Positions 58,249 to 64,000 of a DNA stretch of 64,000 nt are shown piece by piece; position 1 is the first letter of the stretch; every line of letters begins with the position of its first letter. The notes beneath the pieces are model-generated. The model did not search any database and was not told the origin of the DNA. It was given only the letters and a program-made list of their open reading frames with translations. This DNA is from Bacteroidales bacterium (GTDB lineage Bacteria > Bacteroidota > Bacteroidia > Bacteroidales > F082), in NCBI GenBank assembly GCA_017460915.1, contig JAFUAA010000029.1, positions 24,643-88,642 on the forward strand, read 5' to 3'. The position numbers were made by a program, and so were the translations under genes.

Positions 58249-61200
58249 GTGGCAAGCATTTCAAACCCAATCTATAAGAATGATGCCCGCATCGACGCGC
58301 TGAGCAAGGCTCTGCGCGACGGCGGGCATTTGCTGTGCACCAACCTGACGGCTTCGTCGAAGGCCTTTGTCGTGGAAGAGACCTTCCGCCGCTTTGGCGG
58401 GCAGCACCTCATCATTTGCGCCGATAAGGAAGACGCGGCCTATTTTTACAACGACCTCGAAAGCCTCCTCGGCGAGCGTGGCATGGACTACAGCAAAAAG
58501 CAGGTGCTCTTCTACCCCACTTCCTACAAACGTCCTTACGAGCCTGAGAAGCCTGACAACACCTATATCCTTTCGCGGACCGAAGTGCTGCAACGCGTTT
58601 CCACCTCCGAGCGCAAGACCTTGATAGTGAGCTATCCTGAGGCATTGAGCGAGAAAGTCTTCACCCGAAAGCTGTTGGCTAAAAACACCTTCAAAATCAA
58701 GGTGGGCGACAAAGTCAACCTCGATTTCCTCACCGATTTGCTCTACGAATACGAGTTTGAGAACGTGGATTTCGTGGTCGAGCCAGGGCAGTTTGCCATC
58801 CGTGGCGGATTGGTGGATGTGTTCTCGTTCGCCAACGACTATCCCTACCGCATCGAGTTTTTCGGCGACGAAGTCGATAGCATCCGCAGCTTCAACATCG
58901 CCGACCAGCTCTCCATCGAGAAGCTGAAACAGATTGTGCTGCTGCCCAACATGCAGGAGCGCGCCTTCATCGAGGAACGCGAAGCCATCCTGCAATACCT
59001 GCCCGACACAACCACCGTCTGGCTAACCGATATGGCCCTCTTCGCCACGCAAGTCGACAAGGAATACGACCGCGCCGTGGAGAATTTCGAGAAGATACAG
59101 GAGCAAGAGGAGGAAGTCAAAGCGCCAAAGCCCGCTTTGCTGTTCAGCAAATCACAAGAACTATTGGCAAGCTTGATAAAACATCCCACCGTTGAATTTG
59201 GTACTTCAAGTCATCTCACACCTCCTACCTCTAACCTCCTACCTCTCAACTTCCACGCCAAGCCCCAGCCCATCTTCAGCAAGAACTTCAACCTGCTCAT
59301 CGACGACATCAACGCACACAAAGAAGACGGCTACCGCGTCATCGTGTTTTCCGAAAGCAGCAAGCAACTTTCACGCATTCAGGCGATTCTGAACGACATC
59401 AACCACAAGGACGAGACGCACCGCGACTTCGAGACCGAGACCATCGCCATCCACGGAGGCTTCATCGACGAGGACTTGAAGGTGTGCTGCTACACCGACC
59501 ACCAGATCTTCGAGCGTTACCACCGCTTCCACCTGCGCGACAACTTCTCGACCAAGCAAGCCATCACGCTGAAGGACCTCTACGAGCTGAAGCCCGGCGA
59601 CTATGTCACCCACATCGACCACGGTATCGGGCGCTTCGACGGCTTGGAGACCATCGAGAACAACGGCAAGCCACAAGAGGATATCCGCTTGATTTACAAC
59701 AACGGCGACATACTCTATGTGAGCATCCACTCGCTACACCGCATCGCGAAATACAGCAGCAAGGACGGCACGGAGCCGCACCTCAGCACCCTCGGCTCCA
59801 ACGCTTGGAACCGACTGAAAACCAAGACAAAGAGCAAGGTCAAGGACATCGCTCGCGAGCTCATCAAGCTCTACGCCGAGCGCAAACGCACGCCGGGATT
59901 CAAGTTCTCGCCCGACAATTACCTGCAAAACGAACTCGAGGCCTCGTTCATCTACGAGGACACGCCCGACCAACTGAAGGCCACCAACGACGTGAAGCGC
60001 GACATGGAAAGCGAGAACCCGATGGACCGTCTCGTGTGCGGCGACGTGGGCTTCGGCAAGACCGAGGTCGCCATGCGCGCCGCTTTCAAGGCCTGCTGCG
60101 ACTCGAAGCAAGTGGCTGTGCTTGTGCCCACTACGGTGCTCGCCCTGCAACATTACCACACCTTCAGCGAGCGCTTCGACGGCTTCCCCGTCACCATCGA
60201 ATACCTCAACCGCTTCAAGACGGCGAAACAACAGACCGAAATCCTGAAACGCCTCGAAAAAGGCGAAATCGACATCATTATCGGGACGCACCGCCTCACA
60301 GGAAAAGACGTGAAATTCAAGGATTTGGGATTGCTCGTCATCGACGAGGAACAGAAATTCGGCGTGGCCGTGAAGGAAAAACTGAAAGAGATGAAGGCCA
60401 ACGTCGATACCTTGACTTTGACCGCCACACCCATTCCCAGAACCCTGCAATTCTCGATGATGGGCGCCCGCGACCTCAGCGTCATCACCACGCCGCCGCC
60501 CAACCGCTACCCCGTGCAGACCGAACTGCGCGGCTTCGACGGCGAACTCATCCGCGATGCCATCCAGTTTGAGATTGCTCGCAACGGTCAGGTCTTTTTC
60601 ATTCACAACCGCATCCAGAACATCATGGATGTGCACGATTTCATCCTGAAATACGTGCCGGGCGTGCGCATCGCCGTCGCCCACGGGCAGATGGAAGGCT
60701 CGAAACTTGAGGACATCATGCTCGGCTTCATCAACGGCGATTATGATGTGCTGCTTTGCACCACCATCGTCGAGTCGGGCCTCGACATCCCCAACGCCAA
60801 CACCATCATCGTCAACGACGCGCATCGTTACGGTCTCTCCGACTTGCACCAGTTGCGCGGTCGCGTAGGCCGTTCCAACAAGAAGGCTTTCTGTTACCTC
60901 CTGACGCCGCCGTTGAACACGCTCACCCAAGAAGCCCAGAAACGTCTTCGTGCCTTGGAGGAGTTCTCCGACCTCGGCGAAGGCATCAACATCGCCATGC
61001 GTGACCTCGACATCCGTGGCGCGGGCAACCTGCTTGGCGCCGAACAGAGCGGTTTTATCAACGACATCGGCTTCGAGACCTACCACAAGATTTTGGACGA
61101 GGCCATCCTCGAACTGAAAGAGACTGAATTTCAGGATATTTTCGACAAGGAAGAAGAGAAATCCTACGTCGCGGACTGCACCATCGAGACCGACATGGAA

Positions 61201-61638
61201 GTGCGTTTCCCCTCGGATTACATCAACTCGACGCAGGAGCGCGTGAGCCTCTACAGCGAACTCGACCACACCAAGACCGAGGAGGCCCTGATGAAGTTCA
61301 CCGACCATCTCATCGACCGTTTCGGACCAATCCCCAAGCAGGTCAACGACTTGCTGAACACCGTCCGCTTGCGCTGGATCGCCAAGGATTTGGGCTTCGA
61401 GAAAATCGTGTTGCGCCACCACAACATGACGGCCTATTTCGTCAGCAACCAGCAATCGAAATACTACGAGAGCGGGGCCTACAAAAACGTGATGCAGTAC
61501 ATCATCACCCACCCGAAACGCACGGCGGTGAAAGAGACGAACGACAAACTACAGTTGGTCGTGAAGGAGGTCAGCACGGTGACGCAAGCGCTGGATTTGC
61601 TGCGGGAAATGGCTTGCGCGGGAAATGCGGAATTGTGA
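58249..61638 (+). CDS. mfd: transcription-repair coupling factor
   Basis: 1,129-residue Mfd that removes RNA polymerase stalled at DNA damage and recruits UvrABC. A GTG start (VASISNPIYKND) is chosen because the -7 element TATCTTTG lies just upstream. Domains in order: UvrB-homology N-terminus (FLTDLLYEYEFENVDFVVEP, GQFAIRGGLVDVFSFANDYP), the RNA polymerase-interacting CarD-like region (KPGDYVTHIDHGIGRFDGLE), the helicase with Walker A VCGDVGFGKTEVAMRAAFKA and motif VIDEEQKFGV, then GAGNLLGAEQSG and a D7 domain near the end. No anomaly; the fourth ATPase gene is convergent 34 bp away. Confidence 0.97.
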   Translation: MASISNPIYKNDARIDALSKALRDGGHLLCTNLTASSKAFVVEETFRRFGGQHLIICADKEDAAYFYNDLESLLGERGMDYSKKQVLFYPTSYKRPYEPEKPDNTYILSRTEVLQRVSTSERKTLIVSYPEALSEKVFTRKLLAKNTFKIKVGDKVNLDFLTDLLYEYEFENVDFVVEPGQFAIRGGLVDVFSFANDYPYRIEFFGDEVDSIRSFNIADQLSIEKLKQIVLLPNMQERAFIEEREAILQYLPDTTTVWLTDMALFATQVDKEYDRAVENFEKIQEQEEEVKAPKPALLFSKSQELLASLIKHPTVEFGTSSHLTPPTSNLLPLNFHAKPQPIFSKNFNLLIDDINAHKEDGYRVIVFSESSKQLSRIQAILNDINHKDETHRDFETETIAIHGGFIDEDLKVCCYTDHQIFERYHRFHLRDNFSTKQAITLKDLYELKPGDYVTHIDHGIGRFDGLETIENNGKPQEDIRLIYNNGDILYVSIHSLHRIAKYSSKDGTEPHLSTLGSNAWNRLKTKTKSKVKDIARELIKLYAERKRTPGFKFSPDNYLQNELEASFIYEDTPDQLKATNDVKRDMESENPMDRLVCGDVGFGKTEVAMRAAFKACCDSKQVAVLVPTTVLALQHYHTFSERFDGFPVTIEYLNRFKTAKQQTEILKRLEKGEIDIIIGTHRLTGKDVKFKDLGLLVIDEEQKFGVAVKEKLKEMKANVDTLTLTATPIPRTLQFSMMGARDLSVITTPPPNRYPVQTELRGFDGELIRDAIQFEIARNGQVFFIHNRIQNIMDVHDFILKYVPGVRIAVAHGQMEGSKLEDIMLGFINGDYDVLLCTTIVESGLDIPNANTIIVNDAHRYGLSDLHQLRGRVGRSNKKAFCYLLTPPLNTLTQEAQKRLRALEEFSDLGEGINIAMRDLDIRGAGNLLGAEQSGFINDIGFETYHKILDEAILELKETEFQDIFDKEEEKSYVADCTIETDMEVRFPSDYINSTQERVSLYSELDHTKTEEALMKFTDHLIDRFGPIPKQVNDLLNTVRLRWIAKDLGFEKIVLRHHNMTAYFVSNQQSKYYESGAYKNVMQYIITHPKRTAVKETNDKLQLVVKEVSTVTQALDLLREMACAGNAEL

Positions 61639-61672
61639 GAATCTATAAGCCGTTCGCTCACTCGTCTGCTCA

Positions 61673-63022
61673 TTACAACAACGGCGTCATATAAAGCGGA
61701 AGAAAAACGATGCCGTTTTCCATCTTAACATCAGAAGTGTGAAGTACATACGGCGTTGTTGATTGTTCGGCGAATTTGACACGGAACTTCTCCAAAGAAG
61801 TGATAGTGTAACGGTTGGTCGATTTTACTTCTATCGGGCTGATGTTGTGTCGGTTGGTGAGTTGTGGCTTGGGAATCAAGAAGTCTATTTCCATGCGGTT
61901 TTCGGCCACTTTTCGGTCAGGATTGGAATAGAAATACAACTTGTGCCCTGAAACCCTTAACATTTGCGCCACCAAATTCTCCACCAACATTCCCTTGTTG
62001 ATTTCCAACTTATTGAGCATCAATTTTCTATACAGTTGCTCCTTGGCGATAATCCGCTCATCAAAAGCATGTGAGATGAGCAAGCCTGTATCACCGAAAT
62101 AGCATTTCAAGGTGGTGCGTTGACGGTTGAGCCTCAACCCAATATTAGGGGCAGTGGTATTGTAGCACAAATTGACCACGCAAGCATCATCAAGCCAGAA
62201 GAAAGCTTCCTCATAATCCCGCATCCTCGCCCCCGACCTCAAGGCCGAAAGCCGGAATTTCTTCTCGTGTTGTTGCAACTGGGCTGGGATTTCATCAAAA
62301 ATGCTTGTCACTCTTGTTTCCGCTTTGGTGGCGTATTTTCCGATGTCATTACGATAGAGCCTCAAAATGCCTCGTTTGGTTTCATCCACGGCATCAAAGT
62401 CCTTGGTATCGATGTAGGTCTGCACGGCTTGGGGCATTCCTCCCACAATCATATATTGACGAAGATAATCCATCACTTTGCGGTGCAGAGGGCCCAACGG
62501 CTCAAGCCGTTCGAATTGTCGCCTGACGAAGTCCATCGTCATGTCGTCGCCTAACGCCCACAGGAACTCCTCAAAGTCCATGGGGAACATTTCAATCCGC
62601 TGTTCCTCGGAAGGAATCACAATATCGGTCACATTCTTCTTGATGGAAATCAGCGACCCAGTCTCGATATAATCAAATCGGCCGTCTTGCACAAGGTATT
62701 TGATGGCCGCCCTTGCCTTGGGATATTGCTGCACCTCGTCGAAAATGATGAGCGATTCCCGAGGGTAAAGTTTCACGCCGAAATGCAAGGAAAGGCGAAG
62801 GAAAAGTTCGTCTCGGTTCGACAGGTAATGTTCGAAAATGTTCAGTAATTCCTCTTCCATATCATTGAAATCCACAAGGATATATGACTTGTATTCGTTT
62901 TTGCCAAAGTCTTCAACGATATAGCTTTTGCCAATGCGCCGTGCACCTTCGAGCAACAAGGCTGTCTTGCCTTGCTTCTCGTTTTTCCATTTCATCAATT
63001 CCTGATAGATTTTTCTTCTCAT
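61673..63022 (-). CDS. AAA ATPase with DUF4143 domain (copy D)
   Basis: 449 residues starting MRRKIYQELMKWKNEKQGKT; an in-frame ATG nine codons upstream lies at the edge of the repeat region and is not used. Walker A LLLEGARRIGKSYIVEDF near residue 23, Walker B SLIIFDEVQQYPKARAAIKY near 88, YIETGSLISIKKNVTDI, and a C-terminal EIDFLIPKPQLTNRHNISPI then EVKSTNRYTITSLEKFRVK, the E-D...ExK pattern. It resembles copy A in the GARxIGK Walker A and N-terminus. It is preceded by 34-bp-period repeats and an inverted repeat. Function unknown. Confidence 0.9.
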   Translation of the reverse strand: MRRKIYQELMKWKNEKQGKTALLLEGARRIGKSYIVEDFGKNEYKSYILVDFNDMEEELLNIFEHYLSNRDELFLRLSLHFGVKLYPRESLIIFDEVQQYPKARAAIKYLVQDGRFDYIETGSLISIKKNVTDIVIPSEEQRIEMFPMDFEEFLWALGDDMTMDFVRRQFERLEPLGPLHRKVMDYLRQYMIVGGMPQAVQTYIDTKDFDAVDETKRGILRLYRNDIGKYATKAETRVTSIFDEIPAQLQQHEKKFRLSALRSGARMRDYEEAFFWLDDACVVNLCYNTTAPNIGLRLNRQRTTLKCYFGDTGLLISHAFDERIIAKEQLYRKLMLNKLEINKGMLVENLVAQMLRVSGHKLYFYSNPDRKVAENRMEIDFLIPKPQLTNRHNISPIEVKSTNRYTITSLEKFRVKFAEQSTTPYVLHTSDVKMENGIVFLPLYMTPLL

Positions 63023-63039
63023 GATTTTCAGCGATTTGC

Positions 63040-63125
63040 ACCTTTTCAAGGGATAAGACCAGCCATTTTATACACTTTTTCAAGGGATAAGAAATGCTGT
63101 TCCATACACCTTTTCAAGGGATAAC
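63040..63125 (-). repeat. 34-bp-period tandem leader repeats of ATPase D
   Basis: On the gene's strand three copies of TTATCCCTTGAAAAGGTG (middle copy AAAAAGTG) recur every 34 bp; on the plus strand TTTTCAAGGG begins at 63043, 63077 and 63111. They are separated by 16-bp segments that differ from each other. The last copy ends about 18 bp before the ATG at 63022. The core GAAAARGTG is shared with the repeats of ATPase A. Confidence 0.88.
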
Positions 63126-63131
63126 TGGCTG

Positions 63132-63139
63132 CAAAGAAA
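63132..63139 (-). promoter_or_regulatory. -7-like element before ATPase D
   Basis: TTTCTTTG followed by CAGCC on the minus strand is one mismatch from TAnnTTTG. Initiation from here would place all three repeats in the transcribed leader. Confidence 0.4.
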
Positions 63140-63152
63140 CAAAAAAATACGC

Positions 63153-63198
63153 TATAATCAGCCATAAGTCGCTTTTTTTCGAATTATGGCTGATTATA
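63153..63198. repeat. 15-bp perfect inverted repeat upstream of ATPase D
   Basis: TATAATCAGCCATAA at 63153-63167 has its exact inverted copy TTATGGCTGATTATA at 63184-63198, spacer 16 bp. It lies between the ATPase D promoter region and the SH3b gene. It could be an operator or an RNA hairpin; no T tract follows, so a terminator is less likely. Confidence 0.8.
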
Positions 63199-63243
63199 TA
63201 AAACCATATTATACCTGCGCATTGTCAAAAATGGCATGAAGAA

Positions 63244-63265
63244 AAGCCGACATTGCTGCCGGCTT
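63244..63265 (-). terminator. terminator of the SH3b gene
   Basis: AAGCCG-10 nt-CGGCTT on the minus strand followed by TTCTTC, just after the SH3b gene stop at 63287. Confidence 0.65.
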
Positions 63266-63286
63266 ATTCAGAAATCATCTATACAG

Positions 63287-63817
63287 TTATTCCAGATGAG
63301 TATATAGTTTTGACACCCAAAGTTCATGACCCTTGAAGTCTATTTTGTAAAAGTCTCCTGACTCGCCTAAATACTTGAATTTTTCACCAACATTGGGATG
63401 CCGATTAGAGCCATCGCCCCATTTGAAAGTGTCAGCATTTGTAGAAGGGCCAAGTCTTAAGCGGAGATCGGTTCCGTCTATAACGACATAGCTATTGGCA
63501 TTCCCGTTTTAGTTTTTCTTTTTACGAAGATTTTCATCGGTTACTTTATCACCTTCGGTTATGATAACCCAGGATCTTCCAACCATCTTAACATCTAGAT
63601 ATGAAGGGTAGGTTTTAGGGGCTTTGTTTGAATCAGTCCACACCTTTTTGTCAAAGGAGATTCTATAATAATCAGATATTTTTTCGACCAAAACATTGCT
63701 GATTTCTTGTCTGAATTCTGGATATTTGTTCAACAGTTTTATTTTGGACGACCTAATTTGTGCTCTAGTATATGTTGATTGATAATAATTGACTTGTTTA
63801 GCATATAAAGAAGACAT
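63287..63817 (-). pseudogene. SH3b-domain protein interrupted by in-frame TAA
   Basis: The frame starts MSSLYAKQVNYYQSTYTRAQ and reads VLVEKISDYYRISFDKKVWT, SYLDVKMVGRSWVIITEG to ENLRKKKN, where TAA (63509-63511) interrupts it. The same frame continues NGNANSYVVIDGTDLRLRLG, PSTNADTFKWG, then VGEKFKYLGESGDFYKIDFK and GHELWVSKLYTHLE to a second TAA at 63287. The second half matches a bacterial SH3 domain (DGTDLRLRLGPS, YVSK-like ending), which often binds peptidoglycan or ligands in Bacteroidetes exported proteins. No signal peptide is seen at the start, and a stop lies in frame not far upstream, so the 5' part may also be lost. As written only a 102-residue product is made. Confidence 0.7.
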
Positions 63818-64000
63818 TCTATTTATGTCTCTTTCATTATGATATTGCGGAGTATTAGGTTCCTAAGTTCAAGATAGAAGAGCGAAAAACAGGTGTTCGG
63901 TCGGTTATCTAAGTGGCGATGCAGAGCAGCAAGCCCTTTTCCCTAAGGTTTTGAACCGGGAGTGCGTTTGGGAAATCGCAATACAGGATGAAAAAAGGGA
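63818..64000. other. window edge without recognised gene
   Basis: No convincing start or protein-like frame is seen in these 183 bp beyond the SH3b gene, on either strand. A TTCCCTAAGGTTTTG segment near 63950 is weakly similar to one within the palindrome at 52521-52655. Confidence 0.5.

Noticed and set aside
63040-63125. CRISPR array
   Set aside because: Units and intervening segments are too short (18 and 16 bp), only three copies exist, they lead directly into one gene, and there are no cas genes in the window.
32174-63198. Transposable element explaining the spread of the ATPases
   Set aside because: No transposase, integrase, target-site duplication or consistent terminal repeat was seen around the four genes; the upstream repeats are subfamily-specific and gene-proximal.

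Overview
The window is a chromosomal segment of a member of the Bacteroidetes, most likely the order Bacteroidales (family not resolved). Evidence: Bacteroidetes-type promoters (-7 element TAnnTTTG, sometimes with a TTG about 19-21 bp upstream) precede many genes; there is a protein with a type IX secretion (T9SS) C-terminal sorting domain, a SPOR/HU-CCDC81-type protein, LptG and KdsB (a lipopolysaccharide outer membrane), RNase Y next to ZapA, and many lipoproteins and beta-barrel-like proteins typical of this phylum. No rRNA, phage or transposase gene was recognised. One tRNA (Gln, anticodon CTG) is present.

Layout. 1-3.4 kb: partial hflX, a YoeB/Txe-type toxin-antitoxin pair, a broken CsgG/LpoB-like gene, two divergent candidate structured RNAs and a broken gene of unknown function. 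3.4-21.4 kb: mostly housekeeping: trpS, hutU, pyrH, a GT39-like membrane glycosyltransferase, frr, ddl, a PASTA protein, a T9SS cargo protein, rluD, a MerR regulator, an M23 peptidase, alaS, the ITP/XTP pyrophosphatase and ung. 21.5-32.1 kb: small lipoprotein, outer-membrane proteins, tRNA-Gln, udk, an FMN-binding lipoprotein, rsmI, tdk, a polyprenyl-phosphate sugar transferase, a Gfo/Idh/MocA oxidoreductase and pcm. 32.2-39.2 kb: an accessory island with two AAA/DUF4143 ATPases, each convergent with a carboxypeptidase-regulatory/propeller-like gene (one intact, one broken), then a hipBA toxin-antitoxin pair. 39.3-53.9 kb: housekeeping again: HerA-like ATPase, trmB, SPOR protein, kdsB, deoxynucleoside kinase, lptG, tgt, a GT2 glycosyltransferase, a radical SAM protein, rny, a probable 6S RNA, zapA, a small coiled-coil protein, a 5'-nucleotidase family lipoprotein and a DUF2851 protein. 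53.9-64 kb: a HTH/membrane-protein pair, a frameshifted third AAA/DUF4143 ATPase, an OPT transporter, mfd, a fourth AAA/DUF4143 ATPase and a broken SH3b-domain gene.

The most unusual signal is that all four AAA/DUF4143 ATPase genes have short-period tandem DNA repeats in front of them. Two belong to one protein subfamily and have 23-bp-period repeats upstream of the promoter. The other two have 33- or 34-bp-period repeats with a GAAAARGTG core between the promoter and the start codon. This looks like a subfamily-specific control region or recognition site that I do not know to be described.

A second theme is decay. Six loci carry in-frame stops or frameshifts (CsgG-like, the 3.0-3.4 kb gene, an outer-membrane protein at 9.3 kb, a propeller-like gene at 33.6 kb, the ATPase at 54.8 kb, an SH3b gene at 63.3 kb). 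A third is a family of near-perfect palindromes with TGTAGAGACG-type ends scattered between genes. All function calls rest on reading motifs and family resemblance by eye; no database search was run.
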